From the NCBI RefSeq assembly GCF_002812485.1, contig NZ_CP025003.1:3596001-3660000 (forward strand): DNA of 64,000 nt. The letters are read 5' to 3'. The position numbers were made by a program, and so were the translations under genes. The notes under the pieces were generated by a model. That model saw only the letters and a program-made list of their open reading frames with translations. It did no database searches and was not told the origin of the DNA. This stretch comes from Dickeya fangzhongdai. Lineage in GTDB: Bacteria; Pseudomonadota; Gammaproteobacteria; Enterobacterales; Enterobacteriaceae. Positions 37,969-46,123 of the stretch are shown in pieces; position 1 is the first letter of the stretch; every line of letters starts with the position of its first letter.

Positions 37969-38850
37969 TCATCGGCGCAGGGACTTGATATCCTGCATGG
38001 GGGAATTGCCGAACATACGGCGGTACTCCCTCGTAAATTGCGACTGGCTTTCATAACCCACGTGGATCGCCGCCGTACCGGCATCCGCTCCCTCAATCAG
38101 CATCAGTCTCCGTGCTTCCTGCAATCGAAGATGTTTTTGATACTGGAGAGGCGTCATACCGACCGTTGCACGGAAATGGTGGTGCAATGTAGAAACGGCC
38201 ATCCCCGCCGCCGAGGCCAGTTGTTCTATGCGAAACGGTTCCCGAAAATGGTGTTTGAGCCAGGCTATAGATTGCCCAATCTGGAAACCATGACTGTCTG
38301 CAAAGGCCATCTGACGAAGGCGCGGGCCTTGTTCTGAAATTAACAGCCGATACAGGATCTCGCGTTGAATCTGCCCGGAAAGCACAGGAATATCGTCCGG
38401 ACGATCGATAAGACGCGCCAACCGTAAAACCGCATCCAGCAGTTCAAAAAACGTCGCGCCGAGTCCTATTGCCTTCGCGGGAGAATGGGTCAGCGCGAGC
38501 GGCAGGTTCATATCCACCATTAACTGACGCACAACGACCAAATCAATATTCAGCAGCAACGATAAATAGGGCTGTTCCGGACTGGCTTCAATCACTCTGG
38601 CTACCACCGGAAGCTCAAGCGAGTTAATCAGGAAGTGGGACGCATCGTACTCATAAGGCTCCTGACCCAACACGACTTGCTTGCGGCCCTGAACCACAAT
38701 GGAAAGATTGGCTTCGTACATGCCGGCGTGCGGCACGGTCGGTCGCAGGCTCCGGTAGAAACTGAGCCCCGGAATTCCGGTAACCTCCTCCCCTTCGTCC
38801 GGCACCCAGCGGGTACATCCCTCAATCAGAGCCGTCAGGGGAATACGCAT
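37969..38850 (-). CDS. AraC-family regulator (AraC_N type)
   Basis: This 293-residue regulator has an N-terminal AraC-type sensor domain (LSFYRSLRPTVPHAGMYEANLSIVVQGRKQVVLG). The C-terminal AraC helix-turn-helix pair follows (RIEQLASAAGMAVSTLHHHFRATVGMTPLQYQKHLRLQEARRLM ... VGYESQSQFTREYRRMFG). This type often controls a nearby oxidoreductase gene; the one next to it here (OYE) is broken. The ATG at 38850 is chosen because it fits the family N-terminus, although its ribosome site is weak. Confidence 0.87.
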   Translation of the reverse strand: MRIPLTALIEGCTRWVPDEGEEVTGIPGLSFYRSLRPTVPHAGMYEANLSIVVQGRKQVVLGQEPYEYDASHFLINSLELPVVARVIEASPEQPYLSLLLNIDLVVVRQLMVDMNLPLALTHSPAKAIGLGATFFELLDAVLRLARLIDRPDDIPVLSGQIQREILYRLLISEQGPRLRQMAFADSHGFQIGQSIAWLKHHFREPFRIEQLASAAGMAVSTLHHHFRATVGMTPLQYQKHLRLQEARRLMLIEGADAGTAAIHVGYESQSQFTREYRRMFGNSPMQDIKSLRR

Positions 38851-39002
38851 GTCATGAGGATGGCATACCGACTTGATGATAAATCTCCTGTGAATGAAAT
38901 AAGACGATCTGGCTACAGGGGCGAATCGGTTCACGATCACCATCCGACGCCAGCCGTGAAAAAAGAGGCTATCTCGCTACCGCCGCTGTATTGGAACAGG
39001 CA

Positions 39003-40019
39003 TCAGGCTGTCTTTACCGCATCAGCGGCCACGCGATACCGGTACTCCCCTGGGGTCACGCCAGTCCACACCTTGAAGGCTCGGATAAACGAGTTGGCAT
39101 CCCGAAACCCGAGCAGAAAGGCAATTTCGCCTTGCGAAATACTAAGGTGACCGAGGTAATGTTGCGCCAGTTGCTGGCGGGTGAGGTTCAGAACTTCGGT
39201 GAAGCTGGTCGATTCTTCGCTCAGTTGCCGCTGCAACGAGCGCCGACTCATCGCCAGACGTTTTGCCACGACTTCGATCGAGTACTCTCCGGCAGGCAAA
39301 CTTTCAAGCAGCATCGCCTTGACGCGGTCGCGCATCGTCGCCATCGCATCCAGAGACGACAACCGCTTGCGTAAGCCGGGTTCGAAATGCTTCCACATCG
39401 GCTCGTTCTCGGTAAGAAACGGCCGGACGCCATCCTGATGCGAAAAAGAGACGCGAATCGCCGCCCCTTTGCGCGGCAATACACCAAAATAATCGACATA
39501 GTCATCAAGGCGCTCAGGAATAGCCGGCAGAATCACCTCTCGCGGAACCACCCGATGACGCGTGCCCAGCCTGACCAATTGCGTGATGAAGACCAGCTCG
39601 CCGAGCGCCAGACTTTTCGGAATCTGCCCCTCGTTCCCGTAGCACTCCAGTGTTACGGATGTCTGTACGGGGCCGACATCGACCGTCAGGATCAAAGGAC
39701 CGACAAGTCTCTTGAACGAAGAGAGGCGTTGCATGGCAACATTGAGATTGGGGCTGCACAGGCTCGCGAAAATCGGAGGATCGAAGGCTTCGACGGAAAT
39801 CGCCTGCCCAACCTTGAGCGGCAACGCAACCGCCCCGGCCGAATCCTCAAGGGCTTGCCACAACTGAAAATATTGTGCGGCGGTGATGCTTGCCTCCTTA
39901 CGGGAAAGCAAGTCCGCCGGAAGGCCGGCCAAGCGCAGCACATGATCGGGATTGAACCCCATATCGCACATCAGCAATCGCCAGCCGGGCTGAACGTAAA
40001 AGTGCGTGGCGCGTTTCAT
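39003..40019 (-). CDS. AraC-family regulator (OruR-like, Arabinose-binding N-domain)
   Basis: This 338-residue regulator of the OruR/QhpR-like AraC branch has an N-terminal domain (GFNPDHVLRLAGLPADLLSRKEASITAAQYFQLW) and a C-terminal HTH (EVVAKRLAMSRRSLQRQLSEESTSF ... IAFLLGFRDANSFIRAFKVWTGVTPGEYR). The ATG at 40019 has GGAGAG upstream. It lies 26 bp after the epimerase gene on the same strand, so the two form an operon and it may regulate that gene, perhaps via the repeated TGGCGCG elements further upstream. Confidence 0.88.
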   Translation of the reverse strand: MKRATHFYVQPGWRLLMCDMGFNPDHVLRLAGLPADLLSRKEASITAAQYFQLWQALEDSAGAVALPLKVGQAISVEAFDPPIFASLCSPNLNVAMQRLSSFKRLVGPLILTVDVGPVQTSVTLECYGNEGQIPKSLALGELVFITQLVRLGTRHRVVPREVILPAIPERLDDYVDYFGVLPRKGAAIRVSFSHQDGVRPFLTENEPMWKHFEPGLRKRLSSLDAMATMRDRVKAMLLESLPAGEYSIEVVAKRLAMSRRSLQRQLSEESTSFTEVLNLTRQQLAQHYLGHLSISQGEIAFLLGFRDANSFIRAFKVWTGVTPGEYRYRVAADAVKTA

Positions 40020-40045
40020 CTCTGCTCTCCCCAAACAACGGACAC

Positions 40046-41107
40046 TTAATACCCAGGAATCTGGTTGCTATCGATCATCTGCTGAAACATATCCTGAATT
40101 GATATTTGCAGCGGCCGGTAAACCATCATAAGCTCGCGAACGCTCTTATTGGTATCCGCCTGCCATGAATATCCAACGTTGCGGGACACGAACTTACGCG
40201 TGGTGCTCTTGTCGGCCAGCGGGGCGACCAGCCAGACCAGCCATTTGGGCAGAATGCGGCGCGGAATGGGGTAAGCCTGGTATTTCGGCAGCAGCGCGCG
40301 GGCAATCTCCGGAAGCGAGGTATTGTGCCCGGAAATGATGAACCGCCCTCTGGCGCCAGGCAGGTAAGCCGCCCGCAGGTGGGCTTCGGCCAGGTCCCGC
40401 ACATCGACCACGCCACAGCCGATATCGGGAATACCGGCTTTCATTCGCCCATTCCCCAACTGTCGCACCACATTGAAACTCTCCGAGGTGCCATACGGAT
40501 TGGTCCCCGGGCCGATAACCAGGCTTGGATTGATGACAACCAAATCCCAGCGCAACTGTTTTGTGGTGATATCCCAGGCGTCACGCTCTGCGACGGTCTT
40601 GGAATAAGAATAGGGAACATGTTCCAGCGACGAACTGGTATTCCAGATCTCCTCCGTCAGAATGTGATTCGGCGTATTCTCGATATCGGCATTATCGCCG
40701 TAAATCGCCGCGCAGCTGCTGGTCAGAACAACACGTCTGACTGACTCGACCTTGTTGACGGTTTCCAGCACGTTTCGCGTCCCAAGCCGGGCCGGATCAA
40801 CCAGCTCTTTCTGGGGATTACGAATATCGAGCTTAAACGGGGACGCGGTATGAAACACGATACCGCACCCCTTCATGGCTTCCGCATACGACCCCGGTTC
40901 AAGCAAATCCGCCTTGAAGAAGCGAAGCGTACCGGGTTTGCCTGCCGCCATATCATTCAGATGCCCGATCTTCCGGACATCGTTCGGGTCTCGCACGGCG
41001 GCGTGAACGGTGACGCCTTCTTCCAGCAGGCGCTTGACGAGCCAGCCGGCGACATAGCCCGTTGCGCCGGTCACCATAACGGGTTTGGTTTTATCGATGT
41101 CGAGCAT
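40046..41107 (-). CDS. NAD-dependent epimerase/dehydratase (dihydroflavonol-reductase-like SDR)
   Basis: This 353-residue extended short-chain dehydrogenase has the nucleotide motif VTGATGYVAGWLVKRLLEEG and the catalytic YSYSKTVAERD (Tyr-x3-Lys) with the Ser in VVLTSSCAAIYGD. Its sequence resembles the dihydroflavonol 4-reductase/aldehyde reductase branch, whose bacterial members reduce aldehydes or ketones with NADPH. GAGGA lies before the ATG at 41107. It is the first gene of a pair with an OruR-like AraC gene. The upstream gap carries 21-bp-spaced repeats. Confidence 0.85.
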   Translation of the reverse strand: MLDIDKTKPVMVTGATGYVAGWLVKRLLEEGVTVHAAVRDPNDVRKIGHLNDMAAGKPGTLRFFKADLLEPGSYAEAMKGCGIVFHTASPFKLDIRNPQKELVDPARLGTRNVLETVNKVESVRRVVLTSSCAAIYGDNADIENTPNHILTEEIWNTSSSLEHVPYSYSKTVAERDAWDITTKQLRWDLVVINPSLVIGPGTNPYGTSESFNVVRQLGNGRMKAGIPDIGCGVVDVRDLAEAHLRAAYLPGARGRFIISGHNTSLPEIARALLPKYQAYPIPRRILPKWLVWLVAPLADKSTTRKFVSRNVGYSWQADTNKSVRELMMVYRPLQISIQDMFQQMIDSNQIPGY

Positions 41108-41418
41108 GATGAATTCCTCATAGTGTGATGCATGCCAGGCGGCCACGTGTCAGCCGGCAAATCCTGAGGACATTCTCTCTCGTAATACGCGCCAGAACAC
41201 TCGCAGCCCGCGCCAGGTGATATGCAATGCGCGCCAACATTCTTCAACGCGCGCCAGAGTGGCGATTCCGGCGGTGGTTTTCAGAAGAGACCTGCTGTTC
41301 CGCGTCATCGCGCCTGCCTCAGCATTATCCCATTGAGGATTCAATGTCAGGGTTCTGCGGGAAAGCCATTGCTTTCGCAATAGCTTTCCCGGTGATCACA
41401 ACCTCTGCGGCGGCGTCT
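41108..41418. other. Intergenic region with 21-bp phased repeats
   Basis: The 311-bp gap between the epimerase start and the MFS exporter stop contains the repeat series at 41188-41257. A 76-residue open frame covers it on the minus strand only because the repeat length is a multiple of three. No gene is supported. Confidence 0.6.
41188..41257. repeat. Four CGCGCCAG elements spaced 20-21 bp
   Basis: CGCGCCAG (CTGGCGCG on the minus strand) recurs at 41188, 41209, 41230 (last base changed) and 41250, two helical turns apart. It lies 80-150 bp upstream of the epimerase start. This is the spacing of an array of regulator sites on one face of DNA, or of an imperfect 21-bp tandem repeat. Confidence 0.75.
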
Positions 41419-42588
41419 TCAGCACTGCTCGGCAGTATGGCCTGTTTTATCCGTCAGGCCGGATAAAACGGCAAGGATAAGCGCGATGGCAGACAGTACG
41501 GCACCGGCCCCGTTCGGTGACTGCAAGCCAAAGCCGGCGGCGATGACGGCTCCGCCAAGCCATGCGCCAACGGCGTTCCCGAGGTTGAAAAGCCCAATAT
41601 TGACGGCAGATGCGAGAGTCGGCGCACCGGCTGCCCTGGCTTTATCCATGACCAGTTTCTGGATAGGCGAAACGGTCGCGAACCCAAAAGCCGCCATCAG
41701 AAAAATACAGACAGCAGAGATTATCTGGCTGTGAACGCTGAAAGTAAAAATCGCCAGCACCACCGCCTGCGCCGCCAACGTCACGTAAAGCATGGGCATT
41801 AAGGCGCGATCGGCATATCGCCCGCCCAGTTGGTTGCCGACAAACAGCCCCAAACCGAAGAGCAGCATCAGCCAGGCCAGGCTGCTTTCACGGTATCCGG
41901 CCAGCTCGGTCATCATCGGCGCAATGTAGGTTACGGAGGTGAAAAAAGCCCCCGGTCCGAAAATGGTGATCCCCATTGCCAGCAGTACGTTGACGTTACG
42001 AAATGCATAAAACTCCTGGGCAAAATTCTGGTTTTCCGGCCGGGGCTGATGCGGAATAAGCGTAACCACGCTGATAGCCGTTATGGCCCCGATAACAGCG
42101 ATAACCATAAAAGAGTCGCGCCACGAAATGTGCTGCCCAATCCACGTCCCGGCTGGTACGCCTATCAGGTTAGCCAGCGTCAGTCCCATAAACATGAATG
42201 CGATTGCCCTGACGCGTTTAGAGGGCGCAACCATGTCTGCGGCGATAATTGAGCCAATACCAAAGAAGGCGCCGTGCGTCATGGAGGTGATGATCCTGCC
42301 CAGAATCGCCATGCTCATGGAAGGGGCAAAAGCGGTGATGAGGTTACCCGCTACAAACAGCAGCATCAGAAAAACGAGCATGGCTTTTCGCGGTACTTTG
42401 GCTCCCAGAACAATCAGTGCCGGGGCGAAAACAAACACGCCCAACGCATAGGCGGTTGCCAGGTTGCCGGCAACGGGAATGCTGACGCTAAATTCTTTGG
42501 CTATAACGGGGAGAAGGCCGGCAATAATGAATTCAGTGGTTCCGATACCGAATGCACCTATCGCCAGAGCCAGAAGAGCTAATGGCAT
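41419..42588 (-). CDS. AraJ-like MFS efflux transporter
   Basis: This 389-residue, 12-TM major facilitator of the DHA1 sugar/drug efflux branch has an N-terminus LALAIGAFGIGTTEFIIAGLLPVIA typical of AraJ/YdhP/NepI relatives. It also has ITSMTHGAFFGIGSIIAADMV. The motif-A region (FAPALIVLGAKVPRKAM) is present. It lies downstream of a LysR gene in the same direction, with a 159-bp gap, so co-regulation is possible but a separate promoter is likely. Substrate unknown. Confidence 0.87.
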   Translation of the reverse strand: MPLALLALAIGAFGIGTTEFIIAGLLPVIAKEFSVSIPVAGNLATAYALGVFVFAPALIVLGAKVPRKAMLVFLMLLFVAGNLITAFAPSMSMAILGRIITSMTHGAFFGIGSIIAADMVAPSKRVRAIAFMFMGLTLANLIGVPAGTWIGQHISWRDSFMVIAVIGAITAISVVTLIPHQPRPENQNFAQEFYAFRNVNVLLAMGITIFGPGAFFTSVTYIAPMMTELAGYRESSLAWLMLLFGLGLFVGNQLGGRYADRALMPMLYVTLAAQAVVLAIFTFSVHSQIISAVCIFLMAAFGFATVSPIQKLVMDKARAAGAPTLASAVNIGLFNLGNAVGAWLGGAVIAAGFGLQSPNGAGAVLSAIALILAVLSGLTDKTGHTAEQC

Positions 42589-42747
42589 AACAAATATCCT
42601 GTTCAGAAAAAAACTGCCTGTACCGACACGCGGGGTGACATACCGGTAAACCTGCGTATCGGTGCAGGCAGCAACGGAAATGACAGAGTAAAAGTTTATG
42701 TAAAGGTGATAAACATCCCAAAAATCGCCTGAGTGTAGACATGAATT

Positions 42748-43677
42748 CTACCTTAACGGTCCGAAGTGTCCGCCTTCAGCTTTTTTAAGTAGCTCATCGA
42801 CGATAAGCCGTATCTTGGGGAAAAGGTGTTTTGTTCTGGGCCAGACGATGTTCAGTTCGACGGGCTCGGGAGTGTATTCAGCCAGGAGAGGCACGAGAAG
42901 GCTCTGCTCAAGATACCGGATAACCATAGCCTCCGGGAACTGAGCTATTCCCGCGCCCGCCAGACAGGCCTGAAGTTTCGCATCCCCGTCGCTGATCTCA
43001 TGGGCCGTAGCTGACACAAAACGAATTTCCCGCTGGTCTTCAGCCCTGAAACGCCAGGCAAGCGGCGCGCCCCGCCGATATCCCATAATGCAGCTGTGCT
43101 TTTTCAGGGACTCCACATCGGCAGGTTCCCCGTAGCGTTCAAGGTAGGCAGGCGCGGCGCACAGAATGAGCCGCTGTCTGCTGAGACGCCGAGCAATCAG
43201 CTCATCGGTACTTTGCAGTTCGCCCAGACGCAGAATCAGGTCAATCCCCTCCTCCACCGGGTCAATCAGCCGATCGTTAAAAGTAAGAATGAGTCGCAGA
43301 GCAGGATAGCGGGCCAGAACATCCAGCAGCACCGGCATCATCAGATTTCGACCAAATGAGGCCGGCATGTCTATACGCACCGAGCCGGCAGGCACTTCCT
43401 GCTTTCTGCACAGCGCGTGTTCAGCCGAGTCCAGAATATCCAGCGCCGACAGGCAACTTTTCAGATAAGCCTCTCCATCACTCGTCAGGCTCAGCTTGCG
43501 CGTGGAGCGGTGAAAGAGCTGAGTACCCAGTCTTTCTTCAAGCCGGGCGATGCTTTTTCCTACCGCAGATTTGGTAATGCCCAAGTGTTCGGCGGCTTCA
43601 GTAAAGCTACGGGACTGTGCCGCGATAACAAAGTTGGTAATACCCCGCAAGGATTCTGCTGAAAACAAGGTAGCCAT
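42748..43677 (-). CDS. LysR-family transcriptional regulator
   Basis: This 309-residue regulator has the HTH in NFVIAAQSRSFTEAAEHLGITKSAVGKSIARLEERLGTQLF. A CrgA/DsdC-like effector domain follows (IDMPASFGRNLMMPVLLDVLARYP). This subgroup often controls a nearby oxidoreductase or exporter. Neighbours on the same strand are the MFS gene downstream and the dehydrogenase gene upstream. Full length, with no sign of decay. Confidence 0.88.
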   Translation of the reverse strand: MATLFSAESLRGITNFVIAAQSRSFTEAAEHLGITKSAVGKSIARLEERLGTQLFHRSTRKLSLTSDGEAYLKSCLSALDILDSAEHALCRKQEVPAGSVRIDMPASFGRNLMMPVLLDVLARYPALRLILTFNDRLIDPVEEGIDLILRLGELQSTDELIARRLSRQRLILCAAPAYLERYGEPADVESLKKHSCIMGYRRGAPLAWRFRAEDQREIRFVSATAHEISDGDAKLQACLAGAGIAQFPEAMVIRYLEQSLLVPLLAEYTPEPVELNIVWPRTKHLFPKIRLIVDELLKKAEGGHFGPLR

Positions 43678-43735
43678 AAAGTTGACTCATTGATGGAAAA
43701 GCGTGAGTTTATCAATGTCTGACTCTACACCAAGC

Positions 43736-43996
43736 TTAAATCATCGTGGGGTTATGCTGGATCATTTCCTTACCCCAGAACGTTTCAACCTTCCCCAGAT
43801 CCCGCTCGACAAACAAGGCATGCATATAATCGGTCACGCGCTGCTTGTTGCTAGCGGATTGATTTGCTTTCACTGACGGAGACACTGTCGACGCCGGCGC
43901 TTCACCGGCTTGCGCTACCCCACTGAACAGGCTGGCAAACGATATGGCGATGATCATTTTTTTCATCAACGAATGTTTCACTGCAGTAACGCCCAT
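43736..43996 (-). pseudogene. Signal peptide plus truncated SnoaL-like domain
   Basis: The 86-residue frame has a signal peptide (KKMIIAISFASLFSGVAQAGEAPA). It then has the first part of a SnoaL/NTF2-like domain (RVTDYMHALFVERDLGKVETFWGKEMIQHNP), where a stop cuts it off. The family needs about 90 more residues. The start overlaps the dehydrogenase stop (TGATG), so the reading frame is still coupled to that gene. It is probably a decayed member of the operon; a functional short exported peptide cannot be excluded. Confidence 0.75.
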
Positions 43997-45003
43997 CAGA
44001 TTTCAAGGACAATCTTGCCAAAGTGACCGCCTGCCTGCTGCAAACGGAAGGCATCGGCAATATTTGCCAGCGGGAAAGTACGATCGATGACAGGCTTGAC
44101 GCCAATCACGTCAATCGCACGCACAAGATCCTGTTGATGCTGACGGTTGCCAACGATGAGCCCTTGCAGGCGTTGCTGACGAATCAGCAACTCGGCAGTC
44201 GGCACCACGCCGTTAGTGCCGCTCAACACGCCAATCAAGGCAATATGCCCACCGACGCGCCCAGCCTGGATGGATTGCGTTAAGGTTCCGGCACCGCCAA
44301 CTTCAATAACGTGATCAACGCCTCGCCCATTGGTGATGGCCTGTACGCTCGTCCCCCACTCGGGGTCTTTGCGGTAGTTGATCAGATGATCAGCTCCCAA
44401 CTGCTGCACACGGGCCAGCTTTTCATCGGACGACGACGTTGCAATGACCGTGGCGCCCAGCGCCTTGGCAAACTGCAACGCGAAGATTGAAACGCCCCCC
44501 GTACCCATGACGAGGACGCTGTCGCCAGCCTTGATCTGACCATTAACCACCAGAGCACGCCAGGCAGTCAGGCCTGCGGTGGTCAGCGTCGCCGCTTCAA
44601 CATGACTGTAACCCAGAGGAGCGCGGGTAAAAGCGGTGGCTGGCATGACGACGTATTCACGCGCAAAGCCATCGACACCATCTCCCGGCGTTGTCGCAAA
44701 ACCTGCGACGGTGGGCACTCCATCCAGCCATTGGGGGAAAAACGTTGAGACCACGTGGTCACCCACGGCAAATTCAGTCACGCCGTCTCCGACAGCCTCC
44801 ACGATACCTGCCCCATCAGACATGGGAATACGGTTATCCGCTACCGGCATATGACCACTGACGACACCGAGGTCATGGTAATTGAGCGAACTGGCGTGGA
44901 TATGGACCCGGATTTCACCCGAGCCTGGCAATCCCGGATCGTCCATTTCCACAATACGCAAGCCATCAAGTCCACGTGCTGCATTAGAAACAACTGCTTT
45001 CAT
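43996..45003 (-). CDS. Quinone-oxidoreductase-like MDR dehydrogenase
   Basis: This 335-residue medium-chain dehydrogenase has a GroES-like N-terminal part (SGEIRVHIHASSLNYHDLGVVSG) and an NAD(P)-binding part with VLVMGTGGVSIFALQFAKALGA. The protein contains no cysteine at all, so it lacks both the catalytic and structural zinc sites of true alcohol dehydrogenases. It therefore fits the zinc-free quinone or enone reductase branch better than a zinc alcohol dehydrogenase. The ATG at 45003 has GGGGAG upstream. It lies 1 bp after the NmrA-like remnant and is coupled to the truncated SnoaL frame; all are divergent from an hxlR gene. Confidence 0.87.
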   Translation of the reverse strand: MKAVVSNAARGLDGLRIVEMDDPGLPGSGEIRVHIHASSLNYHDLGVVSGHMPVADNRIPMSDGAGIVEAVGDGVTEFAVGDHVVSTFFPQWLDGVPTVAGFATTPGDGVDGFAREYVVMPATAFTRAPLGYSHVEAATLTTAGLTAWRALVVNGQIKAGDSVLVMGTGGVSIFALQFAKALGATVIATSSSDEKLARVQQLGADHLINYRKDPEWGTSVQAITNGRGVDHVIEVGGAGTLTQSIQAGRVGGHIALIGVLSGTNGVVPTAELLIRQQRLQGLIVGNRQHQQDLVRAIDVIGVKPVIDRTFPLANIADAFRLQQAGGHFGKIVLEI

Positions 45004-45004
45004 G

Positions 45005-45211
45005 TCAGAGCTCCCCCAACCAGGTTTGATTAGCATTCAGCCAGTCGCTGAAAGTTTGTGGTGCGATTCCGGTGATTTGCTGGAAATCGTCCGTGACCGT
45101 AGCAACACGACCGGCGGCAACGATGCCGGAGATCGGAATGGCAAGTGTTTCAATAAGATGATGAAGCACCCGTTGACCAAGATGGCCAGAGGCGCCAGTA
45201 ACCAGAATCAT
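45005..45211 (-). pseudogene. NmrA-like NAD(P)-binding protein with large internal deletion
   Basis: The 68-residue frame joins a proper N-terminus (MILVTGASGHLGQRVLHHLIETL, the Rossmann loop of NmrA/QorB-type proteins) to a proper C-terminus (TDDFQQITGIAPQTFSDWLNAN). The family is normally about 280 residues, so roughly 210 were lost in frame. The ribosome site region and position divergent from hxlR are as expected for a QorB-like target gene. Confidence 0.82.
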
Positions 45212-45298
45212 GATGCGTTCCTGTGTGGTTGTTTTGACTGAGGCGCAAGTGTATATTCCTAACTAACTTTTAGAAAGTACGCACAAAAAGGTAAGTAT

Positions 45299-45715
45299 AT
45301 GAGTGATTTGCCAGTTTTTCAGATCGATGGCCTGCAACCTTCATTATCAGAGCAAGTCCGTCGAGGCGAATTGCAGACCGTGGATTGCCCTTCAAGAGAA
45401 GTACTGAAGCACATGACGAGTCTGTGGGGGGTACTCATCCTGCTGGCTTTACGCGGTAGCACACTGCGCTTTAGTGAGCTGCGACGGCGTTCACCCAAAG
45501 TGAGTGAAAAAATGCTGGCGCAAACATTGCAATGCCTGGAGATGGATGGATTCATCCACCGTGTTTCCTATCCAGTCGTGCCGCCTCATGTCGAGTACAG
45601 CCTGACGCCTCTAGGTTCAGAGGCCGCAGAGCAAGTGTCGGTTCTTACCGACTGGATAGAAACTCACTTGCATCGTGTGATGGACGCCAGACGGTCAAAT
45701 GGCATAGGGGAATAA
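45299..45715 (+). CDS. HxlR-family transcriptional regulator
   Basis: This 138-residue winged-helix regulator of the HxlR/YodB/QorR type has the core VLKHMTSLWGVLILLALRGSTLRFSELRRRSPKVSEKMLAQTLQCLEMDGFIHR and the wing VEYSLTPLG. The Cys in VDCPSREVL near the N-terminus is the usual redox/electrophile-sensing residue. It is divergent from the NmrA-like remnant and the dehydrogenase gene, so it probably represses that operon until quinones or aldehydes appear. Confidence 0.92.
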   Translation: MSDLPVFQIDGLQPSLSEQVRRGELQTVDCPSREVLKHMTSLWGVLILLALRGSTLRFSELRRRSPKVSEKMLAQTLQCLEMDGFIHRVSYPVVPPHVEYSLTPLGSEAAEQVSVLTDWIETHLHRVMDARRSNGIGE

Positions 45716-46123
45716 AGCAAAGCCCAGACTAAAACCGCCAGGTCAACGCAATGCTATGTCACGAGAGGAAATGGACGGCTCGCTTGTCAGGGAGTGACGG
45801 TACCGGCAGTCGATACCATGACATACATGCCGTTCCGGTCGGAAACCTTTACGGCCTGGCTTTGGGCTTGAGAGTACGCAGTGCGGCGTCGGAGAGCATC
45901 ACGCCTAACTTCGGGAGGGAATGTTTACCGTCACGACCGAAACAGAATCAATCATCAACGGCAGGGTGTTAATCCGGGTCTTTTGGCTTACCGTCGCCTC
46001 TACCGCCAGCCGGTTCTGCTGACTGGCGGTAGCCACCGATAGTCACCACAATCAATTTAATGAAGAATCAAACTGTTGTGGTGATTTTTCGATAGTTGGC
46101 GATAGTTTCTGAAGAAACTTGGA
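45716..46123. other. Intergenic region with inverted repeats
   Basis: The 408-bp gap between hxlR and guaA has no supported gene. It holds a perfect 10-bp inverted repeat CTACCGCCAG / CTGGCGGTAG (46000-46009 and 46023-46032). It also holds TCACCACAA / TTGTGGTGA with a 24-nt loop followed by TTTTT (46043-46089). The second may end transcription from the hxlR side. Confidence 0.6.

Noticed and set aside
41150..41380. Small minus-strand open frame with repeated WRxLR-type heptads
   Set aside because: The repeats come from the 21-bp phased DNA elements; there is no ribosome site and no family resemblance.
45751..45972. A 73-codon open frame between hxlR and guaA
   Set aside because: No ribosome site and no recognisable features; the region is better described as intergenic with inverted repeats.
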